NCBI RefSeq assembly: GCF_014336955.1
Contig: NZ_QRAI01000001.1
Span: 1 to 64,000 of the forward strand
Length of the DNA stretch: 64,000 bases
Direction of reading: 5' to 3'
Origin: Saccharophagus sp. K07
GTDB lineage: Bacteria > Pseudomonadota > Gammaproteobacteria > Pseudomonadales > Cellvibrionaceae
Shown piece after piece: positions 38,853 to 47,970 of this stretch (its first letter is position 1; each line of letters starts with the position of its first letter). The notes beneath the pieces are model-generated. The model did not search any database, was not told the origin of the DNA, and saw only the letters and a list, made by a program, of their open reading frames with translations. A program made the position numbers and the translations under genes.

Positions 38853-39230
38853 TTAAGCAGGTTTAGAAGGCGATGCAGGTTTGGCGGCTGCGGCATTTTC
38901 CTTGCGGCGTGCAGCAGCGCAGAGCAGCCAGAGCGTGAACAGGGGAATCAACAACGGGAAAAGGTAGGGATGCAACACGCTGACGACGATCAAACTCATC
39001 AACGCCAGTGCGCCCAAAAGTATCAGTCCCCATCCCGATGTAATCATGTAAGTAATAACCAGTGCGGCGCCAAAAATAATTGTAGCCGCTGCCAGCGTGT
39101 TCATTCCGGTCGCCAGGGATTTTAAGGGTGCGCCGATTTGCGCAGTGTTGATGCTCATCGCCGGGGCCAGCATAAACCAAGCGAATATGAGAATAGCGAC
39201 ATAAATAATAAAGCGAATGGGCTTTTTCAC
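38853..39230 (-). CDS. Small four-helix membrane protein, unknown
   Basis: A 125-residue protein with roughly four hydrophobic stretches and an Ala-rich, charged tail (ARRKENAAAAKPASPSKPA). No family is recognised. I start it at GTG 39230 because a strong GAGGAG site lies seven bases upstream; an in-frame ATG at 39290 would add 20 residues but has no such site. It is convergent with the HEAT-like gene. Confidence 0.5.
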   Translation of the reverse strand: MKKPIRFIIYVAILIFAWFMLAPAMSINTAQIGAPLKSLATGMNTLAAATIIFGAALVITYMITSGWGLILLGALALMSLIVVSVLHPYLFPLLIPLFTLWLLCAAARRKENAAAAKPASPSKPA

Positions 39231-39813
39231 CTTGATTCTCCTCGATGCATTGGCGCCTGAGGCGCTCGATTTCTGATTTAAAAAACGCAACCAGCAATCA
39301 ATTAACTGCTTTACTGCGCGTTTGTTACAAACTGCTAAACCCTTGCTGAAAACCTTGCCGCAAAAAGACCAGATTTATGTCGCACATCAGGCGCCATACA
39401 GCAAATAAGTGGCCGCAAACAAACAATCAGTGATAAGTGAAAAACCAGACATCGGGCCAGTCGTACTGCGATATCACGCCGGCGATTTTTATTATTAGTT
39501 AACAAGTATAGCTATGTCTGGAAATTTGGCTGCACTAGAGAAACTGCATTTTGTCCCGGGGCAACCAGAGCCTCGGCATTTAACCACCGACACACAACGG
39601 AAGCAAGCCGGGCTGCGCCTTGATGATTTTTTGATCATCTTGCGTTGCTTATTCAAGCGACTTTTTCACGCGACCTGATCATATTTCAGGAAAGAGAAGG
39701 GGAATACTGTGGGGAAGGACACAGACCGGGTGAATAATTTTTACGCGGTCGATGGCGTCAACCGCAAATCTATGGCGTTTTATTGGGCTCGTCTAAAGGG
39801 ATCGTGGAAAAAA
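39231..39813. other. Intergenic region without a supported gene
   Basis: 583 bases between the small membrane gene and the 3' end of the LuxR-type regulator. A 54-residue open frame at 39514-39678 and a GTG frame from 39709 lack support. GATGAT-TTTTTG-ATCATC (39622-39639), with outer AAGCAA/TTGCTT, is a stem-loop, and CCTGA/TCAGG (about 39674-39690) is another. They could end the regulator transcript, but neither has a clear T-run on that strand. Confidence 0.35.
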
Positions 39814-40725
39814 TTAAATGCGACCTTTTTGCAGAACGCTCACCGCCAAGGTCGCAGCCGATGTTCGATTTTCAACACCGATTTTTTTAAACAGTTGTTC
39901 CAAATGTTTATTGACGGTGCGGGGGCTGAGTTCGAGGATCTGGGCAATTTCCCGATTGGTCTTGCCCCGCGCTACCCATAAAAGCACTTCGGCTTCACGC
40001 TGAGTAACGCCGAAATGATTTTTCAGCAAACCACTTTCTTCGGGCTGCTCATCGCTGATCAAGCGCAAAAGAAATTCGTTGTTGCTGGCAGTACCGACTA
40101 GCACCCATTTCAATGTTGTGCCGGCGGCATCCACTTGTAATTGTCCGCCCTCGGGTGGATTGTGTTTTAGCCATTGTGCAAAATGACTCTCCAGGTGCAG
40201 TGTTTCCCAACCACCTGGAGATATTTTGTCGAGGTAGTGATTAACCTGTGGTGTTGCCCAGCATAATTCGCCGCGTTTATTGACGGCGCATAAATTCTGC
40301 CCGGTGCTGTCCAACGCCGCCTGTGCGCTGCGTGTGGCGCGCGCATTATTTAAATGCACACGAATACGTGCAATTAATTCCAGCGGATTAATGGGCTTGG
40401 TTACATAATCCACCCCGCCTGCAGAAAATCCTTTAACAATATTGTCGGTATCAGCAAGGCCGGTCATAAAAATCACGGGAATATTTTTTAATTCCAAATC
40501 GCGTTTGAGGTTTTCGCAGGTTTCAAAACCGTCCATATTCGGCATGACAGCGTCGAGCAAAATAACGTCGGGGGTCATTTTGCGGGCGATATTCAAAGCC
40601 TGGCGGCCTTCCAGCGCGACCAGAGTGGTCATGCCCGCCTGTTCCAAGGCGTCATTAAGCATGCCCAGGGTTTCCGGAGAATCATCCACGACCAGAACCA
40701 GATCATGGGAATTTGAAGTGTTCAT
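39814..40725 (-). CDS. LuxR/NarL-type DNA-binding response regulator
   Basis: A 303-residue regulator. The receiver (about residues 5-125) has VVDDSPETL, the phospho-acceptor Asp in ILLDAVMPNMDG (about residue 58) and KPINPLEL. A linker (about 140-225) of unknown fold follows. The C-terminal helix-turn-helix is GVTQREAEVLLWVARGKTNREIAQILELSPRTVNKHLEQ. ATG 40725 is assigned with GAG nine bases upstream; an in-frame ATG at 40734 is possible. It follows the permease-fused kinase by about 30 bases, so the two form a two-component pair. Confidence 0.85.
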   Translation of the reverse strand: MNTSNSHDLVLVVDDSPETLGMLNDALEQAGMTTLVALEGRQALNIARKMTPDVILLDAVMPNMDGFETCENLKRDLELKNIPVIFMTGLADTDNIVKGFSAGGVDYVTKPINPLELIARIRVHLNNARATRSAQAALDSTGQNLCAVNKRGELCWATPQVNHYLDKISPGGWETLHLESHFAQWLKHNPPEGGQLQVDAAGTTLKWVLVGTASNNEFLLRLISDEQPEESGLLKNHFGVTQREAEVLLWVARGKTNREIAQILELSPRTVNKHLEQLFKKIGVENRTSAATLAVSVLQKGRI

Positions 40726-40756
40726 AAGGTACATCTCAGTAAACCACGATCCAACA

Positions 40757-43700
40757 TTACAGTGATTGAGAAAAAGTCGGTGTTCCTTGTACGGAACGAA
40801 CCGTGTCGATCAAATCATCGAGATTGACTTGGTCCAAACAATTGCGAAAACGCTGAATCATCTGCGCGCTCGCGCCGTTTTCTTCTTCCAGTCGGTTGAC
40901 CAGATCGCGTATTTTCCCTAAGGCGCCGACCTCGGCCCAGCCGATCATTTCTTCCAGAATTTCATCCGAGGGAAGTTTTTCGCCACCATAGGAGGAAAAA
41001 GAAAACATATCCGTCATGCGCTGCTGATGATCCCAGGTCAAATTCAAATGCTGGCCCAATTTTTCCAACAGACTGTCCAAGCGAATGGGTTTAATCAAAT
41101 AATCGTCATACGCCGGTTTTGATTCTGCTGGCGGTGCGTCTTCGTTGGCGTTGGCCGAAACCATAATAATTGGCTGGCGATAATTCAGACTGCGCAGTTT
41201 TCGCGCCAATTCCGGCCCGTTTATGCCGGGCATACGCCGGTCGATCAAAAAGGCATCCGGCGAAAATATTTTCAAAACGCTTAAGCACGATTCTGCATCC
41301 GGTGCTTCCACCACGGTAAATCCGAGTGGGGCCAAGAGATCGTGCATCAAACCGCGATGGGCCGGGTCGTCATCCACAATCAACAGCGAACGCTTCTGTC
41401 CCATATAGCCGTAGATTTTTTCCTTCACCACTTCCGACGGCATCTGATAAACATGGGCGAGCATCAGCCACACAGAAAAGGTAACGCCGCCGTTGGGATT
41501 GGCGGTGACCACTAGATCGCCGCCCATAATATCGACCAGCAATTTGGTAATGGTGAGGCCGAGACCGGTGCCGCTGACCACCGGCGCGCCGGGCAGGCGA
41601 ATGCGCTCGAAGGGTTTAAAAATCCGCTCCAGTTCATTTTCTGGAATGCCGACGCCGGTATCGCGCACACGAATTTCCGCTACCTGATTGCGATAACGAA
41701 TGCTCAATTCCACTTCGCCCTTGGGGGTGAATTTCACCGCGTTGGACAAAAGATTGATCAGAATCTGGCGCACGCGTTTTTCATCGCCCTGAACCAAGTC
41801 CGGCAGCGGGGTGGTGCGCAGATAGCGGAAATTCAGACCTTTACCTTCCGCCTGCAGGCGAAACATGTCGACGATCTGGTTCATCATCGCATTGAGATTA
41901 AAAATGTCCTTTTGAATTTCCAGACGACCGGCTTCGATTTTGGAAATATCCAACAAGCCCTCGATCAAATCCGTCAGGTGTTCCGCGCTGCGCTGAATCA
42001 CCTTGATTTGATGCTTTTTGTGTTTGGGAATCTGATCGTCGTGATCGAGCAATTGTGCATAACCGAGAATCGCATTGAGCGGCGTGCGTAGTTCGTGGCT
42101 AAGACCCGTGAGGTAACGGCTTTTGGCATTGTTGGCCGCTTCAGCGGTTTCTTTGGCTTGTTGCAAGGCGAGGTCGGTTTTTTTGTGCGCCTCGATTTCC
42201 TCTGCCAGCAGGCGATTCTGTCGCTGCGATTCTTCTTCCGCGACCAAGCGGCTTTCATGGGCGAGTACAAACAGCCAGGAAATAACCCCTGCGACAATCA
42301 TCAGAATAAAAAACACTTTCCACAGAGTGCGCGACAGAAATTCATTCGCGCCCGGAATATCCGTAATCGAATTGGTGTAAATCAACGAGAGCAGAATGCC
42401 GGTGACGCCGGTGACCAGAATCAGCAGCGTTAAAAAATTCACCAGACGGATATTGATATAGTCGCCCAATTTCTCCGGGAACACTCGCTGCAAACTGCGG
42501 GTAAAAATTTCGCTGAAACTATCGTGCGTTTTGCAAGCGTCGCGACAGCGTGAATCCAGCGAACAACACAGCGAACAGATCGACCCGTTATACGCCGGGC
42601 AAAATGCCATATCCTGGCGTTCGTAGGTATTTTCACAAATGGAACAGCGAATGGTTGCATCGCTGCTGATAATGGATGCCGGGCGCGCTATATAAAAACG
42701 CCCGCGCGTAATCAATGCAATCGTCGGCGCAAGAATGCAGGCGCAAGCCAAAGCAATAAAGTGTGCAAGGGCTTGGGCGTAAGCGCCGAACATGCCGAGG
42801 TAAGCGAGAATTCCCACCAGCGACGCCGCCAACATGGCTCCCACGCCGACTGGATTAATATCGTAGAGATGCGCGCGTTTGAATTCGATGTAATTCGGGC
42901 TGAGTCCAAGAGGTTTGTTGATAACCAGATCCGCAACCAATGTTCCCACCCAAGCAACGGCCACTATGGCGTAAACGCTCAGAGTTTTCTCAAACGCGTG
43001 ATAGACCCCTAACTCCATCAACAATAAGGCAATGCACACATTGAAGATCAACCAGACAACACGGCCGGGATGACTGTGGGTAAGGCGGGAGAAAAAATTC
43101 GACCAAGCAATAGAGCCCGCGTAAGCATTAGTCACATTAATTTTTAGTTGCGACAAAATGACAAACACCCCGGCCAATAAAAGTGCAGCGTTAGGAGATT
43201 GGGTGAGATAGGAAAACGCAATGGTGTACATGGCAGTGGGATCCGCCGCATCCATCATGGACATGCCATGGGACAAGGCGAGAAATGCCAGAAAGGAGCC
43301 CGCGAGCAATTTCAGCATGCCGATCACAATCCAGCCCGGTCCTCCGGCCAGCATGGCAAGCCACCAGCGATAGCGATTGTCTGAATTTTTTTCCGGCAGA
43401 AAACGCAGAAAGTCGACTTGCTCGCCAATCTGTGCCACCAGTGCAAACATCACCGACGCTGCTGCACCAAACAGCAAAAGGCTAAATCCTGTCTCACTGT
43501 TTTGGTGCGCGGGTGGAAGGGCAGCCCAATCTTCGAGCATGGAAAAATCGGAAATAAAAATCACCAGCAGCGGCAGGATTTGCAGCGTCAACCACAGCGG
43601 CTGGCTCCACAATTGAAAGCGGCTGATAAAGGTAATGCCGTGAAATACCATGGGAATCACAATCACCGAAGAGATGACATAGCCCCAAGCCAGTGGCAAA

Positions 43701-44137
43701 CCGGTGAGCAATTCCAACGCTTTGGCCATAATGGCCGCTTCCAGCGCGAAAAAAATAAACGTAAAAGAGGCGTAAATCAGCGAGGTTGCAGTAGAGCCTA
43801 TATAACCAAAGCCTGCCCCACGGGTGAGCAGATCAATATCCACGCCGTAACGACTGGCGTAATAACAGATGGGCACGCTGGCAAGAAAAATCAGCGCACT
43901 GACCACCACTATAGCGCTGACGGCATTCAGAGTGCCGTAGTTCAGCGTAATAGCCCCGCCAATGGCTTCCAACGCCAAAAAAGAAATCGCTCCCAACGCC
44001 GTATTGGCGACTTTGGTCAAGGACCATTTGCGCGAACCGTTGGCGGTAAAGCGCAAGGCGTAGTCTTCCAGGGTTTGGTTGTTCACCCACTGGTTATAAC
44101 TTCTGCGGATACGAAAAATATGCTGAATGGCCGCCAT
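40757..44137 (-). CDS. Hybrid sensor histidine kinase with NCS1-permease sensor domain
   Basis: A 1126-residue membrane protein. Residues about 25-475 resemble NCS1 (cytosine/purine/allantoin) permeases: around twelve helices beginning after NQWVNNQTLEDYALRFT, with GGAITLNYG and SQLKINVTNAYAGS. Then come a Cys-rich region (about 498-535), two more helices (about 565-625), a coiled coil, a HisKA domain (His681 in LSHELRTPLNAI), HATPase_c (about 790-895), and a receiver (phospho-acceptor near Asp966 in FLIDRRMPG). The helical tail (about 1040-1126) has no clear Hpt histidine. Whether the permease part transports or only senses is unknown. ATG 44137 was chosen; GTG 44170 is an alternative. It is divergent from urtA. 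Confidence 0.85.
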   Translation of the reverse strand: MAAIQHIFRIRRSYNQWVNNQTLEDYALRFTANGSRKWSLTKVANTALGAISFLALEAIGGAITLNYGTLNAVSAIVVVSALIFLASVPICYYASRYGVDIDLLTRGAGFGYIGSTATSLIYASFTFIFFALEAAIMAKALELLTGLPLAWGYVISSVIVIPMVFHGITFISRFQLWSQPLWLTLQILPLLVIFISDFSMLEDWAALPPAHQNSETGFSLLLFGAAASVMFALVAQIGEQVDFLRFLPEKNSDNRYRWWLAMLAGGPGWIVIGMLKLLAGSFLAFLALSHGMSMMDAADPTAMYTIAFSYLTQSPNAALLLAGVFVILSQLKINVTNAYAGSIAWSNFFSRLTHSHPGRVVWLIFNVCIALLLMELGVYHAFEKTLSVYAIVAVAWVGTLVADLVINKPLGLSPNYIEFKRAHLYDINPVGVGAMLAASLVGILAYLGMFGAYAQALAHFIALACACILAPTIALITRGRFYIARPASIISSDATIRCSICENTYERQDMAFCPAYNGSICSLCCSLDSRCRDACKTHDSFSEIFTRSLQRVFPEKLGDYINIRLVNFLTLLILVTGVTGILLSLIYTNSITDIPGANEFLSRTLWKVFFILMIVAGVISWLFVLAHESRLVAEEESQRQNRLLAEEIEAHKKTDLALQQAKETAEAANNAKSRYLTGLSHELRTPLNAILGYAQLLDHDDQIPKHKKHQIKVIQRSAEHLTDLIEGLLDISKIEAGRLEIQKDIFNLNAMMNQIVDMFRLQAEGKGLNFRYLRTTPLPDLVQGDEKRVRQILINLLSNAVKFTPKGEVELSIRYRNQVAEIRVRDTGVGIPENELERIFKPFERIRLPGAPVVSGTGLGLTITKLLVDIMGGDLVVTANPNGGVTFSVWLMLAHVYQMPSEVVKEKIYGYMGQKRSLLIVDDDPAHRGLMHDLLAPLGFTVVEAPDAESCLSVLKIFSPDAFLIDRRMPGINGPELARKLRSLNYRQPIIMVSANANEDAPPAESKPAYDDYLIKPIRLDSLLEKLGQHLNLTWDHQQRMTDMFSFSSYGGEKLPSDEILEEMIGWAEVGALGKIRDLVNRLEEENGASAQMIQRFRNCLDQVNLDDLIDTVRSVQGTPTFSQSL

Positions 44138-44325
44138 AAAATTTCTCAAAAAATGACACATTGCTGACACGAAAGTGTGTCGCTAAGCGGCTAAGTCGAA
44201 TCATGAGTAACATCCGATTGCACAGTCCGTGCCGCTCCGAAAACGCGAGCGTTTTTCTGTGATGAAATTCGCGTGAACAATCCTCCTGCATGCGTCCTAT
44301 AACATCAGCAAAAGTCGGCCGCCTA

Positions 44326-44341
44326 TACGTCATTTGACGTA
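44326..44341. promoter_or_regulatory. TACGTCA-TT-TGACGTA palindrome, candidate response-regulator operator
   Basis: A perfect 7-2-7 inverted repeat in the region between the sensor kinase and urtA, 92 bases before the urtA start. The geometry and the outer TAC/GTA bases resemble NarL/NarP-type sites, and the adjacent regulator is of that family. Direct sight: the palindrome. Inference: that it controls urtA and perhaps the kinase. Confidence 0.55.
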
Positions 44342-44432
44342 GGTGGGGTGAGCATTCCTCGCATAGGCTCCGATTCGGTTATTGCCCAACAATGGCTCCG
44401 ACGAATGTTGTCCATTGCGAGAGGGTAAACCT

Positions 44433-45692
44433 ATGACGATGCAGTTGAAGTTGAAGAATCTCCATATGACCGGGATCCGCGGAATATCGCGGCGCTGGTT
44501 GGGTAAAGCAGCGTTGGCGATTTGCAGCGGATGGATTTTTTCCGCAGCTGCCGCGGACGTGAATACCACCGGTCTAGCGGTGACGGATAAAGAGGTCACT
44601 GTGGGGATCCTCCACTCGGTGACTGGCACCATGGCCATTAGTGAAACCGGTTCGGTGCAAGCAGAAAAATTGGCCATCAAACAAATCAATGCTATGGGCG
44701 GTGTGCTCGGACGGCAAATCAAATTTATTCAGGAAGACGGCGCGAGCGACTGGCCGACTTTCGCGGAAAAATCCAAAAAATTATTGGTGAACGATAAGGT
44801 CGCTGCAGTGTTTGGTTGCTGGACATCAGCATCGCGCAAAGCGGTATTGCCAATTTTTGAGCAGTACAACGGTATGCTGTATTACCCGACCTTCTACGAA
44901 GGTTTGGAGCAATCTCCCAACGTCATTTACACCGGTCAGGAAGCAACTCAGCAAATTCTTGCTGGTATTGACTGGGTAGTAAAAGAAAAAGGTGCAAAAA
45001 CATTTTACCTGCTCGGTTCGGACTACATCTGGCCTCGCACCTCCAACAAAATCGCCCGCAAACATATTGAAAAACTCGGTTTGAAAGTGGTTGGTGAAGA
45101 GTATTACCCACTCGGTCACACCCAGTTCAACAGTGTGATCAACAAAATCAAACTCACCAAGCCTGATGTGATTTACGCGATTGTGGTCGGTGGTTCCAAC
45201 GTTGCCTTCTACAAACAGTTGAAAGCGGCTGGTATCAGTTTGCCGAAAGAAAAACCGCTGTTGCTCACCATTTCCGTAACTGAAGACGAAATTCTCGGTA
45301 TCGGTGGCGAAAATATCGAAGGCGCTTATGCCGCCATGAAATATTTCCAAAGCCTCGACAACCCCAACAACAAAGCTTTCGTTGAAGCCTTTAAAGCAGA
45401 GTACGGCGATAACATCGTAATCGGTGACGTAACTCAGGCGGCTTATCTCGGCCCCTGGTTGTGGAAAGCGGCGGTGGAAAAAGCTGGCTCCTTTGATATC
45501 GATAAAGTGCGCGCAGCATCGCCCGGCATTGAGTTGACCACGGCTCCTGAAGGCTACGTCAAAGTTCACGAAAACCATCACCTCTGGTCCAAAACCCGCA
45601 TAGGTCTGGCTCTGAAAAACGGTCAGTACAAAGTGGTACACGAAACCGAAGAGTTGATGGAGCCAGATCCATTCCCGAAAGGTTATCAATAA
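44433..45692 (+). CDS. urtA: Urea/short-chain amide ABC transporter, substrate-binding protein
   Basis: A 419-residue periplasmic binding protein of the UrtA/FmdD/AmiC type. A signal region is visible (charged start, then WLGKAALAICSGWIFSAAAA, cleavage about residue 45). The core begins VTVGILHSVTGTMAISETGSVQAEKLA and carries FGCWTSASRKAVLPIFE and YYPTFYEGLEQSPNVIYTGQ, typical of urea- and amide-binding members. ATG 44433 follows GAGAGGG. An inverted repeat lies between it and urtB. The amide or urea preference cannot be read from sequence; the formamidase downstream favours amides. Confidence 0.9.
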   Translation: MTMQLKLKNLHMTGIRGISRRWLGKAALAICSGWIFSAAAADVNTTGLAVTDKEVTVGILHSVTGTMAISETGSVQAEKLAIKQINAMGGVLGRQIKFIQEDGASDWPTFAEKSKKLLVNDKVAAVFGCWTSASRKAVLPIFEQYNGMLYYPTFYEGLEQSPNVIYTGQEATQQILAGIDWVVKEKGAKTFYLLGSDYIWPRTSNKIARKHIEKLGLKVVGEEYYPLGHTQFNSVINKIKLTKPDVIYAIVVGGSNVAFYKQLKAAGISLPKEKPLLLTISVTEDEILGIGGENIEGAYAAMKYFQSLDNPNNKAFVEAFKAEYGDNIVIGDVTQAAYLGPWLWKAAVEKAGSFDIDKVRAASPGIELTTAPEGYVKVHENHHLWSKTRIGLALKNGQYKVVHETEELMEPDPFPKGYQ

Positions 45693-45718
45693 AACCATCT
45701 GTCTTGACGCAAGTGATC

Positions 45719-45741
45719 GGAAGGGCGCACGCCGCCCTTCC
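45719..45741 (+). terminator. Intercistronic stem-loop between urtA and urtB
   Basis: GGAAGGGC / GCCCTTCC form a perfect 8-bp stem with a 7-base loop, 26 bases after the urtA stop. No T-run follows. Such hairpins often protect binding-protein mRNA and lower downstream expression. Confidence 0.6.
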
Positions 45742-45779
45742 TGTAAACCAGCAGTACCGGATAAAGACGTGGGGTTCCA

Positions 45780-46706
45780 ATGTTTGCCGACTACACCAGT
45801 GCTGAGCTTCTATCCATATTTGCCATGCAAGGTTTTGCAGGGCTAATTCTGTTTTCCGTATTTGTTTTAATGGCGTTGGGCCTTGCCATTATTTTCGGCC
45901 AGATGGGTGTAATTAATATGGCCCACGGCGAATTTATGATTCTCGGCGCTTACGTCACCTATTTAATTTCCAATTTATTTTCGACCTATCTACCGTCTCT
46001 TTTCGGAATTTATTTCTTTGTTGCCATGATCATTTCCTTTTTTGCCGCTGGTGCTCTAGGGGCTTTGGTGGAGTGGTCGTTTATTCGCTTTTTGTATCAA
46101 CGCCCGCTGGACACCCTTTTGGCAACCTGGGGGTTAAGCCTGATTTTGCAACAAATTTATCGCAGCGTATTCGGTGCGCGCGAAGTGGGTGTGACTCTGC
46201 CGGATTGGTTGATGGGTTCCGTACCTCTGACAGAAACCATCGAAGTCCCAATTAATGGTTTATTTGTCATGGGCTTGACCATTGCGATCGCCATTGCCGT
46301 TTATTTATTGATGTACAAATCCCGCTGGGGCTGCCAGGTGCGCGCCGTCGTGCAGAACCGACCTATGGCTGCAGCTGTGGGAATCAATACGGCAAAAATC
46401 GACCGCATTACCTTTGCGCTCGGATGTGGAATTGCAGGTGTCGCTGGCAGTGCATTTACCATGATTGGTTCAACAGGCCCAACTGCTGGACAACTTTATA
46501 TTGTCGATACCTTCTTGGTTGTTGTATTCGGTGGTGCAGCCAGTTTGCTTGGCACTATCGCTTCAGCCTTCACCATTTCTCAAGCTCAATCCACCATGGA
46601 ATTCTTTTTGAGCGGTTCTATGGCAAAAGTATTAACGCTCCTGACGGTCGTCATCATCTTGATGATTCGCCCGCAAGGACTCTTCGCCATGAAAGTGCGC
46701 AAATGA
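45780..46706 (+). CDS. urtB: Urea/amide ABC transporter permease UrtB
   Basis: A 308-residue inner-membrane permease of the LivH/UrtB family with about eight hydrophobic segments. The QMGVINMAHGEFMILGAYVTYLI segment is the family signature, and RAVVQNRPMAAAVGINTAKIDRI is the cytoplasmic loop expected to contact the ATPases. It pairs with UrtC. The stop overlaps closely with the next gene (urtC begins ten bases later). Confidence 0.93.
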   Translation: MFADYTSAELLSIFAMQGFAGLILFSVFVLMALGLAIIFGQMGVINMAHGEFMILGAYVTYLISNLFSTYLPSLFGIYFFVAMIISFFAAGALGALVEWSFIRFLYQRPLDTLLATWGLSLILQQIYRSVFGAREVGVTLPDWLMGSVPLTETIEVPINGLFVMGLTIAIAIAVYLLMYKSRWGCQVRAVVQNRPMAAAVGINTAKIDRITFALGCGIAGVAGSAFTMIGSTGPTAGQLYIVDTFLVVVFGGAASLLGTIASAFTISQAQSTMEFFLSGSMAKVLTLLTVVIILMIRPQGLFAMKVRK

Positions 46707-46716
46707 GGTGATGACC

Positions 46717-47961
46717 ATGTCGATGCCTAATCAATCATCAATGGAAAATTCTGCGCTGGTTGAAAATCCACTGTCGCAGCACGGATTAAAAGCCTTATTT
46801 CCCAAGCATGACATTATTTATCTCGCCATACTGGCTGTATTTCTCGGGATTTTACTGCCTATGACGCTGGATATTTTCCGCCTGAATCTGGTGGGGAAAT
46901 ATCTCACTTACGCTTTCGTCGCTGTAGGTTTGGTGTTGTGCTGGGGATACGGTGGGATTTTGAGTTTGGGCCAGGGGGTGTTTTTTGGGCTGGGCGGATA
47001 TTGCATGGCAATGTTTCTCAAACTGGAAGCTTCCGATCCGGAAAGCACCAAAATTCAATCCACACCGGGAATTCCGGATTTTATGGATTGGAACCAGATT
47101 ACCGAATTGCCCTGGTTTTGGGAGCCCTTCTACAGCTTGCCTTTTGCCTTGATTGCCATTCTTGTGGTGCCGACCATTTTCGCTTACATCATCGCCGTTG
47201 CCATGTTTAAACGGCGTGTGGGCGGAGTGTATTTCGCCATTATCACTCAGGCGATTGCCTCCATTCTGACGATTTTGATTATTGGCCAACAGGGATATAC
47301 CGGCGGCGTCAACGGCATTACCGATTTGCGCACCTTATTAGGCTGGGATATCCGCACCGATTCCGCCAAATACATTCTGTATTACGTGAATTTCATCCTG
47401 CTGATGCTGTGTTTGCTGGCCGCGCAATTCGTGCGTAAAAGCAAGCTGGGTCGTCTACTGGTGGCCATGCGCGGTAGAGAAGACCGGGTGCGATTTTCCG
47501 GTTACGACGTATCGAGCTTCAAAATCTTTGTGTTCTGCCTGGGTGCAGCATTTTCCGCGATCGGCGGCGCCATGTTTACCCTGCAAGTTGGTTTTATGTC
47601 GCCTTCCTTTGTCGGCATAGTGCCTTCAATCGAAATGGTAATTTTCTGCGCAGTCGGCGGCAGATTATCAATCTTCGGGGCGGTGTACGGCACTCTGCTG
47701 GTCAACTGGGCGAAAACCACTTTTTCCGAATCCTTCCCTGAACTCTGGTTGTTTGCCATGGGCGCGCTGTTTATCGGAGTTGTAATGGCATTCCCGAATG
47801 GTCTTGCCGGTATCTACAAATCCCATATCGAACCGCTGTTTTCGCGCAAACCGAAAATGTTTGAGAAAAAGCCCAGTACACCAAAACCTGCGTCTGCACC
47901 AGAACCTGTATCAGCAGAGCCGCCATCAATTCCGGGTTCTATCAGCGCCATGGGGAAATAG
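46717..47961 (+). CDS. urtC: Urea/amide ABC transporter permease UrtC
   Basis: A 414-residue permease of the LivM/UrtC family, about ten membrane segments, with the GYGGILSLGQGVFFGLGGYCMAMF signature and AMRGREDRVRFSGYDVSSFKIFVF loop. A Pro/Ala-rich C-terminal tail (about residues 375-414) is not part of the transporter fold. I chose ATG 46717 eight bases after GAGG, over GTG 46708 or ATG 46711. It forms the heterodimer with UrtB. Confidence 0.92.
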   Translation: MSMPNQSSMENSALVENPLSQHGLKALFPKHDIIYLAILAVFLGILLPMTLDIFRLNLVGKYLTYAFVAVGLVLCWGYGGILSLGQGVFFGLGGYCMAMFLKLEASDPESTKIQSTPGIPDFMDWNQITELPWFWEPFYSLPFALIAILVVPTIFAYIIAVAMFKRRVGGVYFAIITQAIASILTILIIGQQGYTGGVNGITDLRTLLGWDIRTDSAKYILYYVNFILLMLCLLAAQFVRKSKLGRLLVAMRGREDRVRFSGYDVSSFKIFVFCLGAAFSAIGGAMFTLQVGFMSPSFVGIVPSIEMVIFCAVGGRLSIFGAVYGTLLVNWAKTTFSESFPELWLFAMGALFIGVVMAFPNGLAGIYKSHIEPLFSRKPKMFEKKPSTPKPASAPEPVSAEPPSIPGSISAMGK

Positions 47962-47970
47962 GAGACATTT

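Noticed and set aside
39514-39678. 54-residue open frame MSGNLAALEKLHF...
   Set aside because: No ribosome binding site, includes a stem-loop, no recognisable family.
39709-39981. GTG-started 90-residue frame with a purine-rich upstream
   Set aside because: Most of it overlaps the 3' end of the LuxR-type regulator on the other strand, and its sequence looks like a shadow.
44433-45692. Sigma-54 promoter before urtA
   Set aside because: No TGGCAC-N5-TTGCA match; only a poor GG/GC pairing in TGGGGTGAGCATTCCTCGC.
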